From contig LUVW01000017.1 in NCBI GenBank assembly GCA_001661515.1, positions 310,001-374,000 of the forward strand: DNA of 64,000 bases, read 5' to 3'. The stretch is from Capniomyces stellatus (Eukaryota; Kickxellomycota; Harpellomycetes; Harpellales; Legeriomycetaceae). Made by a program: the position numbers and the translations under genes. Below are positions 10,798 to 22,065 of this stretch, piece after piece. Position 1 is the first letter of the stretch. Each line of letters opens with the position of its first letter. The notes under the pieces are model-generated. The model saw only the letters and a program-made list of their open reading frames with translations. It searched no databases and was not told the origin of the DNA.

Positions 10798-11996
10798 TGG
10801 GTGGCAAACGTGAGGAGCTGGGAAACTATTCAGCTCAATTTGTATTAATATCTAAATATGGCATCTTTGTCATTGTGATCATAATTAGCATATTCCTCAT
10901 TCATTTTATTTTGCTTTTACTTCAATATCATTAATTTTTAATTATGTACAATAGTAACTACAAACATTTTATAAATAAAATGGATAGTGACAATATAAAT
11001 TTGAGGTTTAGTCGCAACCACGGTATTATTTTGGGTACCGCTTACGCCTAAGGGGAACAGTTGCTTTGTAAGCTGTGTATGGTTTCGGAAATAGTGATGA
11101 AAAAAAAAAGGAATAGTTGGGATCGTTAGTCAAGCGCGGATTTTTATTTTATAGCAAACTAATGAGGTTTTGTGCCGAGTGAGGGAGTTTTAAAGTTATT
11201 TAAAGCCAAGCCTGGCTTTAAAAGTAAAATAATAGACAGGCTGACAAGCAGACAAGAGAAAAGTGAACAATTAAACCAAGGCAGCGATGTTAAAAGTATG
11301 ATTATAATTGGACAATTGGTGTGAATCAACAAGGATATACAAGTGGAGTGGGCTTTGTTGTAAGCGAATTACAATTGAAAGCCAGAGGAATGATAGATTA
11401 AATGTTAAAACTGAGGGAAGAGGAGGAAAGGAGATTAAAACTAGCGTTGTTTTGGTTAAAAATAGGCAAACAAAAAAGGAGAACTTGGAAATTTCCCAGA
11501 AAAAGAGGAAAGTGTGGTCCGAGTTTCAAGGATATTTTTTGGAAATAGTGAGTAAGCTGAAGGGAAATTACGAGTAAATCTAGTAGAGAATCAAGCTAAT
11601 AGCAATTAAACTGAGGAATTATTTTTCAATATTTATTTCCACTTTCACCTTTCCACGTTACAAACAGTTTGAGAAGGAGAAAAAAAAAAGTACAGGGTAA
11701 ATATTAAGCAAGTTGGCAGTTGGGTTCAACACTTTTTGGAAACCGGGAAAAACAGTAGCGAATAGCTGGCAGTAAAGACAAACCATATTGAAAGGAACTG
11801 GGACGGGACTTTAAATTGAAGAGCATAATTATTGCAATTGAATGTTCTACGTTTTTATATAGAGCAGCACAAAACGCAGTAAAGTAAAGAAAAAAAAATA
11901 ACAGCAAAGGCAAAGGCAAAAGCAGATAAACGCGACGGTTGAAACCATAAGTATAACTACAAAAACGGAGGATAAAAGGGGGAAAAAAGAGAAAAG
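10798..11996. other. Intergenic region upstream of USO1
   Basis: Contains the transporter 3' UTR and the USO1 promoter and leader. An 89-codon frame at 11308-11577 begins at TTG and has a Lys/Glu-rich composition without recognisable similarity, so I do not call it a gene. The last 100 bases before the USO1 start are purine-rich (runs of a and g), typical of a leader here. Confidence 0.5.
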
Positions 11997-14900
11997 ATGG
12001 ACTTTATTTCAAAGGGGTATAATGCTTTAGTTGGGGAGGCAAAAAACCAGCAGCAATCGCCAGAGGAGACTATCCAAAAGCTAGCAGATAGAATTAGTTC
12101 ATCGTCGCTGACCCAAGACCGCAGAGCAGCAGTTAAGGGGCTTAAGGGGCTAGCTAAAGAGTACAAAAGGGTAAGAATGAACAAAAAAAAAATGATTTTT
12201 ATATATTTGAATTAACAAATGTTATAGTTATTGATGATAAGAAAACGCGGGGAATGTATTTTTAAAGAAGGTTATAAAATCAACAATTTTTTTTTGATAA
12301 CTATGGAAATGATACTAGATTGTTGGCGAAGAAGCACTTGATGGGCTTCTGGAGGCCTTGAATGAAGACATTGAGGATCCCAATATGGTGAAGACGATTC
12401 TGGAGACATTAAATCATCTTTGCGGTGAAAGCCCAGAGGTAAGAGCAGACTTGGGATAATATTTGGATATTTTAAATTAGTGGGATAGATGAAGAATAAG
12501 AAGTAAAACAATGTGTGGTGGTGGTGGTGGTATATTAAACGAAATAGGATAGTCCAAGCGATATATCGATAATACATGCCAGAAAGATAATAGAGAATGA
12601 GAATCATATCACGAGGCTTTTGGAGTTGGCGGGGGATTCGGATTTCTATGTTAGGTATAATGCGTTGCAGCAGCTGGGAATATTGTATGCACATACAGGA
12701 GAATACTTGTTGTCAAAGGTGCTGGTGTCGCCAACAGGGGTTGGCAGATTGGTGGATCTGCTGTCAGACTCGAGAGAGATAATAAGAAATGAGGGAGTGC
12801 AGCTGTTGATAGCGATGACAGAAAAGAACTCGGAGATCCAAAAGATAGTAGCGTTTGAGAATGCGTTTGAGAGATTGTTTGCGATAATAACTGAAGAAGG
12901 GGGGATTGGGGGAAACATAATAGTTCAGGACTGTTTGCAACTGCTGTACAACCTTTTGGGGTACAATGTTTCGAACCAAAGCTACTTTAGAGAAACGTCG
13001 TGCATTCAGAAGCTGCCAGAGCTGCTGAAGTTTGAGCCAAGCGACAATGAGCTGGGAGGGTATGGGGAGGGGGAGGGGGGGTGGAAGGAGCAGCATATAA
13101 GGAACATGTTGGTGGTGCTGGACATACTGCGGATGTTAGTTCAGCCAGGAAACATCAACACGAAGAGCAACCAGGATGTGATGCAGCGGTGTGGGATGAT
13201 GACACCGTTGTTGCAGCACTCGTTGTCGATAGAAGTACCGAATGTGGTGCGGGCCCAGGCGTTGTGTACAGTTGGGGATATCATCAGAGGCAACAGCGTG
13301 AACCAGACGTTGTTCCAAAGGGTTTTGATCACTGCGCCATTGGATGAGGAGGAGAAGGAGGATGGCGGGGCTGGAGACGGGGACGGAGCCGAAGAGGCAG
13401 AGGGCCGCAAGATGGTTCCAGAGCCAGCGGTGCTGGTTATAACGAGGCTTGCAGTTGGAGTGTGTCCAAGAGAGGTGTCCAGTAGCACGTACCATGTGGT
13501 ACGTACATCAGCAGGGTACTTGGTGCGGTCGTACCTGGAGGATAACTGGGATGCGAAGCTGGCCATAGCAGCGACGTTCAACCCGCCACCACAGGAGGAC
13601 GACACAAGTGCACAGGATGAGGAGAGCCAGCAGTCGATTGGGAGTCTGCTGGTGGCGGTGATGACGATGCCGTTGAACCAGGTTGCTAGTGGCGACGTGA
13701 TGAGGATCTGGCATGCAGCAAGTCTGTTCTCTCTGCTGCTGCACAACAACGACGACGTAAAGAGTCTGGCTTTGAATGTCAAGGTGGCCTACAACACCAA
13801 GGAGCCAGTAGTTCCATTGATTCAGGCACTGGCAAACCAGGCAATAGCATCGTCACAGCCCAAAGGCCGCCACAGCGACTCGGGAATGAGCATGGCGGCA
13901 GCAGCGGAAAAGGGGGCAGACTCGGGCAGCGGGGTGGGGAATATGGTTTTGTCTGTGGCGTTTATTTGTGCATTGAGTGTTTGGCTGTATGGCAGTTCTA
14001 TAAGTGTTTCGATGTTTCTACAATCAAAGGCCAACTGCCTGTTCCTAACGGAGCTGATTTCAAGTTCGAGTGGTAAGGACACAGACACTGTGGAGAAGGG
14101 CGTCTCTGCGTTTCTGTTTGGTCTAATTTACGAGTTTAATAACACAAGTGAGTCAAAAATGTCAACCGAGGAGCTGCACTTGCTCTTGCACAAAAGAATA
14201 GGCGTTGACCAACTCCTGTTCCACATGGCCAAGCTCAACGACTCACAAGAACTGCATTCTGCATACTCCAACAGCTCATCGTCGCTGTCAAACCCAATTC
14301 TCACTTTGGATAGCGACAATGTCAACATCGACGCTTCCTTTGCAGACTTGTTTCGGTCCCACTACAACACCCTCAGAACCTCGGTAAGGTCAAAGCCAAA
14401 CTCACAGCCCCACCACAAACCCGCCAATTACTCAACCGGCGGCTCTGGCTCGACTCACGCCGCGGTTACTCCAAACTCTCCCAACATTCCCAACACTTTT
14501 GCTGCCGGGAACAGTGGGTTTGATGCTGGCCAAAATATCCCAATGTCACCATCAGTGCCTAAAACCGAGTATGACCAGCTGGCTGCCACTTTAGCCGATA
14601 CGACCAAAAAGCTAAACGAAGCCCTAGCAAAAACCAAAGCGCTACAGTCTGCCAACTCCAATAACAACTCCAATAACAACAAACCAAACAATAACAATAA
14701 CAAGGCTAACAATAAAACCAACGATGACGAGTTGAACAAGCTTAAAGCTCTTGGTAAAGAAAGGGATCTTGGTTTTGAAAACCAAATCTCAACCTTGAAG
14801 CAAGACCTACAGGCTCTCACCAAGAAATCCATCCTTTTGGAATCCCAACTCTCAGAGTCAGGTTCTAAATCCGCCAAAGATAATGAAAGGATCAAGGCGC

Positions 14901-15256
14901 TCGAGTCTGAACTCGCATCAATTAAAGCAAAGAACCAAGCAAACCTTGCTGGTTCAGACGACCAGGCATCTAAACAAGCTGCCAAACATGCTGCTGAAAT
15001 CAAGAAGCTTTCTGAAGAGAAACAGCTTTTGACCAAGCAGCTTGAACAAGCAAAATCCAAACCAGCCGATGCCAGTGGTGGCGAGGATTTGGCCGAGAAG
15101 GTTGTCGAGTTGGAAAAGGAACAGGAGGATCTGCTGGTTTTGTTGGCTGATCAGGACACTACCTTGAAGTCTTATAGAGCCAAACTACGTGGATACGGAA
15201 TGGATATACCCCCATCTGATGACGACGATGACGACGACGACGACGAAGTTGAATAA
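11997..15256 (+). CDS. USO1: Vesicle tethering factor Uso1/p115
   Basis: Three exons, 11997-12170, 12319-12438 and 12548-15256, all joined in phase 0, give 1000 residues (human p115 is about 960). Exon 1 starts with MDFISKGYNALVG and ends in the DRRAAVKGLKGLAKEYK repeat typical of the p115 head. Exon 2 supplies the next armadillo repeat. Exon 3 contains the conserved VSPTGVGRLVDLLSDSRE, IQKIVAFENAFERL and QDCLQLLYNLL blocks. Residues about 1-690 are the armadillo-like globular head. Residues about 773-985 are a heptad-rich coiled coil preceded by an Asn-rich linker. The protein ends in an acidic tail of ten Asp plus EVE, as in p115 and Uso1. The family tethers COPII vesicles to the cis-Golgi with Ypt1/Rab1 and SNAREs. 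Introns are 148 and 109 bp. Confidence 0.95.
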
Positions 15257-16158
15257 ATTTCGTTCCTTTGACTTTATTTATTTTTATCTTGTTTTACTTT
15301 TACTTTTATCTTTATTTTTATAACTCTATTTACCATTTGTCTACTTTCTACTCTTTACCATTTATTTACCTGTTTTTTTTCTTCTACTCGTAAACCATAA
15401 AAGTATATGCATAGCGCACTTGGATCTTTCGATTTCTTGCCACCATATGACATCTTTGCTTTGTTTTTTTTTTGTATTTGAGAAATAAATAAAGCCAAAT
15501 AATCATACTGTTGGCCTATTATTGGCTCGAAAGAAAATTGAGTGACTTTTTGCTCTACCTTTGCACATCAATGTCACGGTACACAATCTTCTTTTTTCTT
15601 CACTATTTACCTTTTTTTTTCTTTTTCCTACTCAATCGCAGATTTTCTTGCAATACCAAAGAAAAAAGAAAAAAAGAAAAAAAAGTGCCGCTGATATACG
15701 TACAACGAGTTTACTATTAAACGTGGTGGGCTTCTATTATTATCGCTAGTCACCCAAACGCTCTCAGTTACAAGCCAGGGAAAAACACAATAGTGTAGAA
15801 TAGGAGCGCTTTGAAAGACGACCTAATTAAAAGAAAAAGTAAAAGAAACCACTTTTCCTTTGCAAGTCTTGTGTTTTGTTGGTTAGAAATATACAATCAA
15901 AAAAAAGATAGTTCATTTACTTTTTGTTTGCATTTAGAAAAAACATTTCCAAGTTGTAGAGTTTTACTTTTAATTCTCTCAACAAAACACAATTACAAGT
16001 ATACTTCAAAATATTACACCTTATTTCCTTTCATTTTATCGAGCGTGGGAAATCAAATATTGGCAAACGACGTATATTACCAATAACAACTAGTAAAACA
16101 GGAATACAGGGGTTTAGTTGAACAGTACTCGAGTGCAAGATAAATTGGGTGAGCGAGA
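15257..16158. other. Intergenic region between USO1 and the NIPA-like gene
   Basis: USO1 3' UTR and the promoter of the next gene. It is AT-rich with long T and A runs. Short frames here (up to 91 codons) consist of homopolymer-driven Phe/Lys/Leu and are not genes. Confidence 0.5.
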
Positions 16159-18435
16159 ATGGACTTTTGGATTGGCCTGTTTATGGTGGTGGTCGGAAAC
16201 TTGCTTATTGGGCTTGGCCAGATAGTTCAAGCCAGATACAGCGAAGCCACGAATGATTGGGAACGCAACAGTAACGATAAGAAGCAGCATAGTCCCGTAA
16301 GTTTTAGTAGTGAAATCAAGGACCATGAGATTAGCGTTGGAGATTTGGACCTCAAACCTAAGCCAGAATCAAGACACTCAAATCCAGCACGGGTGCAAAA
16401 CGCGTACAATGACGGTTTGCAAATGAATGCAGACGAAAGCAATATACTGCTGGAACATGGGTTCGACAAGGATAATAACGACAGTGGGATTGAGCTGTCT
16501 TCAAACACCAGACTGTATAGTAGAGACGATACAGAAAACAATATCCTGAACCGAAACAAATATTTAAGCTCGCACCGAAGCGAAGGTTTTGGTGCAAACT
16601 CAAACTTGGGCACACATTCAAGTTCGGACATAAATTCAGGGCTAAAGATAGATATACAAAAGAGTTTATTTGGGCTGAATTATGAAGAAAAGCCATGGTT
16701 TAGTGTGCCGTACAGTTTGAGAAGGCTGTGGCTGCTTTTCGGTTTTGGGAGATTTGGAAAATCCAGCTCCAGTGCTATTGTTAAGCCGCGAGATGGCGGG
16801 GCCAAGAGTGGAGTTTTGGCGACTTTTACGAACAGGAACTACTTGTTTGGACTGCTCATCAGTTTGTTTGGCGAGTTTATAGCAACCTCAATTGCTTTGT
16901 TTTACTTCCCCTTGCTGATAGTTGTGCCAATGGGAATCATATACATAGTTACCAACTATGTGTTTGGACCAAGGGTGCTGAACACATATAGAGGAGGCTA
17001 CAGCAGCGTGTTTAGAGCTGCGAGCAAGCATAAATCTAGCTATGTGAGTGATGATGTGGATACTGGCTTTGGATGTTTAGGCGACGTCCAGGGCCTGGAC
17101 ACCATAAGGCCGTCTGGCAAATCCAAGAAAAATCAACTCAAAGACACCAGATCAGAGCTACAGCTAAAAGACAGTAACCAGAAACACCTGATCCAGGTTT
17201 TTTCTACTGTTTCTTTGGCGCTAATAGCCCTGTTTCATGGCAGCCAAAATTTCAAGCCACTTGACAACAACGGTTTGTTTCTTGAAAACCTAAGCAGCTC
17301 CAACGCACTATACGTCTTTGGTTCCATTTACTTTGCAGTTCTTGTTCTTTTGGTTTACGAAAAGGCTGTTTTGAGTCCAAAGCAGAGTTCAAACAGGTCA
17401 TTTTTTAGCTCCCGTTTTGGTGCAACTGGCGTTACAAGCATGAATGGTGGTGGTGGTGGTGTGGGCACCAAGCTGATGGGGTTAAACCTGATGAAGGCGC
17501 AGAACATCAAGAGCAAGATCAAGGCAAGAGTCAGCAGGGAATCCAGTAGCTCCTCAATAAACAACGGTCTGGGCTTGGGCTGCGAGTCCGGGTTGGGACT
17601 GAATTTTGAGACTGGTTTGGGAGTAGACGCATTGTCAACCAACCCGCAATCAAAGTACTTTAATTTACCAAGCTCAGTTGACACCATAAACAAATCAAAT
17701 GAGATAAAAAACAGAACCCTGGTGATTGTGTACTCTACCATTGCCTCGCTTCTTGGCGCCTCAAGCTTTATCATCTCTAAAATCATGTCAGTTTACATCC
17801 AATATGGCCTGCCAGCCAGCACAGACTTTAGCTCTCCGTTCGAAGTGGTGATAAAGTGCTCTCCAAAGCTACTGATGCTTGTCAACAGCATTAGCCTGCC
17901 TGTTTCAAAATCTGTCCAAATCATCAGTCTATCCAGCTCAAACATCCTAAACAGTTCGTATTTCAACATAACCGTAAACAGGTACCAGATTATTGTTCTG
18001 TTCCTAGTCCTTTTAAACACGCTGGGAATCGATTATTGCCGCAAAAAGGTGGCTGAAACAGACAGCTCAAACAAAAACTTGCTCTACACCAACGAGTACA
18101 GCACATCAACAAAAAACTCCCTCCTTCTTACTCAACTGTACAACAGCCCTGTATCAAAAACTATCCAGTTCCAGTCCGCTATGTTTATACCTCTTGTGCT
18201 CGCAACAGTAATTTCTGATTGTATCATATTCAACCAATTTGGCGAGCCCAGCTCTTCTGCCGCTAGCAACGCAGCTACCTACTTGTCCACAAACAGTATC
18301 ATACACTCAGGCTTGGCTATTTTCACTAGTTCTGCGCTTTTAGTCTATGTCCTGTTTAGGTTGTGTGTGTTGTGTGGCGATAGATTGCCCTATTTTGTGT
18401 TTGGCAAAAACTCAAATATGTATAAAGCCGAGTAA
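16159..18435 (+). CDS. NIPA-like (DUF803) membrane transporter with long hydrophilic inserts
   Basis: A single-exon protein of 758 residues, roughly twice the length of animal NIPA magnesium transporters. The N-terminal helix WIGLFMVVVGNLLIGLGQIVQ resembles the NIPA first segment. A second block (NYLFGLLISLFGEF, IALFYFPLLIVVPMGIIYIV) matches the family's A-P-x-x-x-V-x-P-x-G-x-x-x region. Later come ALIALFHGSQ, a helix with LLVYEKA, VYSTIASLLGASSFIISK (the S-x-x-G-x-x-x-x-x-x-K block) and FIPLVLATVISDCIIFNQFG. About nine membrane segments are expected. Ser/Asn-rich cytosolic inserts lie at residues about 30-190, 285-345 and 415-510. The family transports Mg2+ or related cations or regulates membrane traffic; the substrate here is unknown. 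The assignment rests on motif resemblance, not on an alignment. Confidence 0.7.
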   Translation: MDFWIGLFMVVVGNLLIGLGQIVQARYSEATNDWERNSNDKKQHSPVSFSSEIKDHEISVGDLDLKPKPESRHSNPARVQNAYNDGLQMNADESNILLEHGFDKDNNDSGIELSSNTRLYSRDDTENNILNRNKYLSSHRSEGFGANSNLGTHSSSDINSGLKIDIQKSLFGLNYEEKPWFSVPYSLRRLWLLFGFGRFGKSSSSAIVKPRDGGAKSGVLATFTNRNYLFGLLISLFGEFIATSIALFYFPLLIVVPMGIIYIVTNYVFGPRVLNTYRGGYSSVFRAASKHKSSYVSDDVDTGFGCLGDVQGLDTIRPSGKSKKNQLKDTRSELQLKDSNQKHLIQVFSTVSLALIALFHGSQNFKPLDNNGLFLENLSSSNALYVFGSIYFAVLVLLVYEKAVLSPKQSSNRSFFSSRFGATGVTSMNGGGGGVGTKLMGLNLMKAQNIKSKIKARVSRESSSSSINNGLGLGCESGLGLNFETGLGVDALSTNPQSKYFNLPSSVDTINKSNEIKNRTLVIVYSTIASLLGASSFIISKIMSVYIQYGLPASTDFSSPFEVVIKCSPKLLMLVNSISLPVSKSVQIISLSSSNILNSSYFNITVNRYQIIVLFLVLLNTLGIDYCRKKVAETDSSNKNLLYTNEYSTSTKNSLLLTQLYNSPVSKTIQFQSAMFIPLVLATVISDCIIFNQFGEPSSSAASNAATYLSTNSIIHSGLAIFTSSALLVYVLFRLCVLCGDRLPYFVFGKNSNMYKAE

Positions 18436-19192
18436 CAACCTTCTTTCCCCCTCTTCTTCCTCCCTCCCCCCTCCCTCCCCTTCTTTCTCTCCAACTTATG
18501 TTTATTTTTATCAAACATTTGCATTTATTTATATCATTCTGGCTTGACACTATTATTCACCATACTATCTTTGCAACACTTTTTTCATACATAAACACAC
18601 ATTCATATCAACACACTTTTTATTTGCACTAGTACGCTTCATTAATCTATTCAATTGACAAACTCGCTTGACTACAAAAAACAAATACATGTCATTGTTC
18701 TTTTTTTTTAAATCTAAAAAACTACTGTATCAATATGCTGTTCTTGATGAGTTATAAATCACTTGCACAATAATCATTCTAAGGTGTATACATCTGAAAT
18801 TTGTGATACCAACGACCTGGTATCTTTACTACAATACCCTTCTCTCTCCCTACCCACTTTCTTTCTGTAAATTTCCAATCTCGTTTGGCTTTCACTCTTG
18901 CCCCCCCCCCCCCCNNNNNNNNNNNNNNNNNCCCCCCCCCCCCCCTCTTTGATCACATAAATACCTTGCGGATATACCTCAAAAGTTTTCTAGAAATGGC
19001 AATGTTCTTTAGATACCAATTCTATTTCTGTTTCTATTTATTTCTTTTTAAAAAACTGATTCTTGGAATATAAACTCCAATATCCAAAACACCATAACAA
19101 CGCTCTTTTATCTCCCTCCTTACCTTTATAATCTTACACCATTTTGCCGTACTACCCAGTAGTTTACATCAACACAACCAATTTCAAATAAA
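18436..19192. other. Intergenic region with an assembly gap in poly-C
   Basis: Pyrimidine-rich 3' UTR of the NIPA-like gene, then an AT-rich spacer. A run of C interrupted by 17 N lies at 18901-18945 (separate entry). No gene was seen. Confidence 0.6.
18901..18945. repeat. Poly-C tract with 17-base assembly gap
   Basis: Fourteen C (18901-18914), seventeen N (18915-18931), then fourteen C (18932-18945). The gap falls inside a homopolymer or G/C-rich simple repeat that the assembly could not cross, so its true length is unknown. It lies between two genes and does not interrupt a reading frame. Confidence 0.9.
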
Positions 19193-20740
19193 ATGTCAAA
19201 CTCTGCATCACTAACACTCCTTCTCACAACCGCCGTTATTTGCGTAGTGAGTTTATCCCACCAATCAGCCGACCCAATCTCCGACAGTAACATGTTGAAC
19301 CCAGCACCAACACCCAACCCCAGCTTCCCCCCGGAGCCACAAAGATATCCTCATATTTACAACTATCCATACGAGAGACTACTTTTTACGTACGTTGGCC
19401 AAGAGTACAAACAATCAAACTCTGACCCAAATAACCCTTTATCAAATAAAGATCCTAGATTTCCAATAGTCCTAAGTAACAACCCAATAGTACCATTACA
19501 GCTTCCAGTACAACCACAACCACAACCTCAACCTCAACCTCCAGCACAACCACAACCTCCAGTGCAACCACAACCTCCGGTACAACCACAACCTCCAGTA
19601 CAGCCAGTGCTTATACCTCAACCTCTACCTCAACCACAACCTCTACCTCAACCTCTACCACAACCTCCAGTACAACCTCAACCTCAACCTCCGGTACAAC
19701 TACAACCACAACCACAACCTCCGGTACAACCACAACCTCCAATACAGCCAGTACCTATACCACAACCTCTACCTCAACCTCCAGTACAGCCAGTACTTAT
19801 ACCTCAGCCTCAGCCTCCAATACAGCCACAACCCCAGCCTCCAGTACAGCCAGTACTTATACCTCAACCTCCAGTGCAACCACAACTTCAACCTCCAGTG
19901 CAATTACAACCTCCAGTACAGCCAGTGCTTATACCACAACCTCCAGTGCAACCAGCTCCTATACCTCAATCAGAGGCAAAGCCTGAACTGATACCTCAAC
20001 CTACAGAACAGGTGGTAGTTGTATCGCAGCCCCCATTACAGCCACTAAACACACTCATACCGCAAACTCAACCTCTAAACCAGCCATTACTTTTATCAGG
20101 AGTGCCTGACCAGCGACTGGCTGAACAAATTTCACCAAAATTTGAAGTTGTCCCATTCAAGCCACAGCCACAAAAACAACAGCAGCAACAGAATGCTCCT
20201 AGCCAGCTCGGTTCATTCAGTAAAAGAGTATACGACTATTTCAAGTTTTTCAGTAAACCAAAAGTGCTAGTTATAGATAAAGAGAACATCGGTACAGAGA
20301 ACGATTCAAGCAAAGAGTACGAGGATGTAGAAAAAAATAGCCCTGTGTTTGAAATAACCAGCGGTGGTGTTGACAAAAAGAATATAGCAAACAATGGCCA
20401 ATTAGATAGAAATGTTTATGGTAGAGGCGTGCATTTAGAACACCGGAAGGAAATGGTTATGGATGCTAGTGTTATCAGCACGGTCTTAATTGGCCAAAAC
20501 AAACCAGCCAGAGGGCTACATTCTAAGCATTTTTCTTACCCTCCCAAAACTACTCGGGAATCTTCATCGTTATCCACGAAGATTGGTAAAACAAAGCATA
20601 CCAGTATCTACAATTCGATTGAAGTCGCTGCAACCAAAACAACAGAACGTGCTATTTGCAGACCAGCGGATAGAACCGAGTTTGTTGAACTAGAGTCTAT
20701 CAACGAGGTGGGTTTCGATGTGCCGAGTAGCAAATTATAA
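19193..20740 (+). CDS. Secreted Pro/Gln-repeat protein, function unknown
   Basis: A single-exon protein of 515 residues. Residues 1-26 look like a signal peptide (hydrophobic LTLLLTTAVICVVSL). Residues about 105-290 are a low-complexity array built from PQP, PPVQPQ and PVLIPQ units, about half Pro plus Gln. The C-terminal 190 residues are non-repetitive, with a Lys/Phe-rich YDYFKFFSKPK segment and no membrane helix or GPI signal. The start at 19193 directly precedes the signal peptide. The ORF stays open through a long repeat and then continues into ordinary composition, which argues for a real gene. Such proteins are often wall or extracellular structural proteins; I do not recognise a family. 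An unannotated 3' intron near the end is possible. Confidence 0.7.
   Translation: MSNSASLTLLLTTAVICVVSLSHQSADPISDSNMLNPAPTPNPSFPPEPQRYPHIYNYPYERLLFTYVGQEYKQSNSDPNNPLSNKDPRFPIVLSNNPIVPLQLPVQPQPQPQPQPPAQPQPPVQPQPPVQPQPPVQPVLIPQPLPQPQPLPQPLPQPPVQPQPQPPVQLQPQPQPPVQPQPPIQPVPIPQPLPQPPVQPVLIPQPQPPIQPQPQPPVQPVLIPQPPVQPQLQPPVQLQPPVQPVLIPQPPVQPAPIPQSEAKPELIPQPTEQVVVVSQPPLQPLNTLIPQTQPLNQPLLLSGVPDQRLAEQISPKFEVVPFKPQPQKQQQQQNAPSQLGSFSKRVYDYFKFFSKPKVLVIDKENIGTENDSSKEYEDVEKNSPVFEITSGGVDKKNIANNGQLDRNVYGRGVHLEHRKEMVMDASVISTVLIGQNKPARGLHSKHFSYPPKTTRESSSLSTKIGKTKHTSIYNSIEVAATKTTERAICRPADRTEFVELESINEVGFDVPSSKL
19500..19970 (+). repeat. Pro/Gln-coding degenerate tandem repeat
   Basis: Arrays of ccacaacct, cctccagta and caacctcaa units (6, 9 and 12 bp) form a degenerate minisatellite inside the secreted protein gene. 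Larger blocks containing PPVQPVLIPQP recur several times, pointing to segmental duplication within the repeat. All periods are multiples of three. Confidence 0.85.
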
Positions 20741-21478
20741 TTAGAAGTTGTTACAGATGATGACAGTAAAAAATTGCTCGGAAAATCTCAGTAAAAAAAA
20801 AGGTGCAAACTGTTGTTTTCGATTTGGTGGTTATATTTTTTGTAAGATCTAAACTTCGAACGTATCAGTAAACGGTTATTATATGTTTATATTTAGATCT
20901 TTTTAAAAGATAGCAAATTGCACTAAAAGACCACTGTAAAGTAATACTAGTCAATATCAACAAAGTTACCCATACAAAAATCAAATATTTCATATCTGAC
21001 CACAGTTTAATTCAAAGTTAAACCCTTGTATGACCACCTTCGGCTCTTATATAACTGCCCCAATCGCTTCGGCATCGAGTTGATATACTTTTCGCATATC
21101 TCGAGCGTAACCCTTTTCCACAACATGCAAACGCACAGCATCGCATGCTCTTTTTCACCTCTTACACCCATACCAGCATTTCGAGTTGAATTTGAATGTT
21201 TTTTTCTTTTCATAAAGTTAATAATTTACACCATCAGACCCACATTCTGTTGTTCGAGTTTCGCCAGCCCATACGACTTCCCCCTCCCCCCCTTCCCTTA
21301 TTAACTGGCCACCTATACACGCTTATTTGCCCAAACTAAACACCATTTCGTTTTTCCACGTTTGAGACCAGACTTTTTTTTTGGATTTTACAAATAAATT
21401 CCATACTATTTAACGACCGACTAACAGTAGAATATGGAACGTGGTGCCCATCATTGCATAAAAAGTTCTGGTCATCTA
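20741..21478. other. Intergenic region
   Basis: AT-rich, with no recognised gene. Frames at 21007-21304 on both strands lack family resemblance. It borders the helix-turn-helix relic on its right. Confidence 0.45.
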
Positions 21479-21712
21479 TTATTGTGGTTGATTTTTCGTT
21501 AATAATCTAACGTTCAATTTGGCGCCTTTTGGACTCTGAAAAGCACTTTGGTCTAATGTAAATAGTATATAATCTGTTTTTTTATACAGACTTCTATAGC
21601 TACTGACAGTGGTAGTCCTAATCCCATAGTGTTCGGCAATTCCATGATATGAGAGGCCTTTTTTTAACTCATGTATTATAGCTAACTGGGCTTGACGCCT
21701 AATTGTAACCAT
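21479..21712 (-). pseudogene. Helix-turn-helix transposase-like fragment
   Basis: A 77-codon minus-strand ORF beginning with ATG. Residues about 5-45 read as a helix-turn-helix with the pattern Q-x-x-x-I-x-x-L-x-x-G-x-S-Y-x-x-I-A-x-x-Y-G-I-x-x-x-T-V, like the N-terminal DNA-binding domain of Tc1/mariner or related transposases. No DDE catalytic domain follows before or after the stop at 21479, and no terminal inverted repeats were identified. It is therefore most likely a transposon remnant. It could instead be a small exon of a DNA-binding gene, but no splice donor at the end is convincing. Confidence 0.5.
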
Positions 21713-22065
21713 TATATTGATAACTTTTCAAATCTATGTCATATTGGTGTGGTGTTTAGCTTTAATACGGAATCCACACTTGGAAATAGTTTGTTTATAA
21801 AAGAAAAAAAAAGTGTGGTATTTTGGTTTATGGAAAACCCACTTGCAGCATTTTGTCAATTAGGAGGTTTATAGAAGCAGAATGTTGAAATAAGCGTTAA
21901 AAGGTCGATATTTTGCACACATACTGCCCAGATAGACATTATGCGACGATTATCCTATCGGGCTACACTTGGTCGAGTTCGTAAACAAAACGTAATTAAA
22001 AAAGCGGAAAGCGCATTATCGCGATTTGAATTTTTTTTTTAAAAAAAAAGTTTAGGACTACCAAA

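Noticed and set aside
11308..11577. 89-codon frame upstream of USO1
   Set aside because: Starts at TTG, Lys/Glu-rich by composition, no similarity and no splice link to USO1.
13081..15060. Several antisense ORFs of 80-210 codons inside USO1
   Set aside because: Shadows of a well-supported coding frame.
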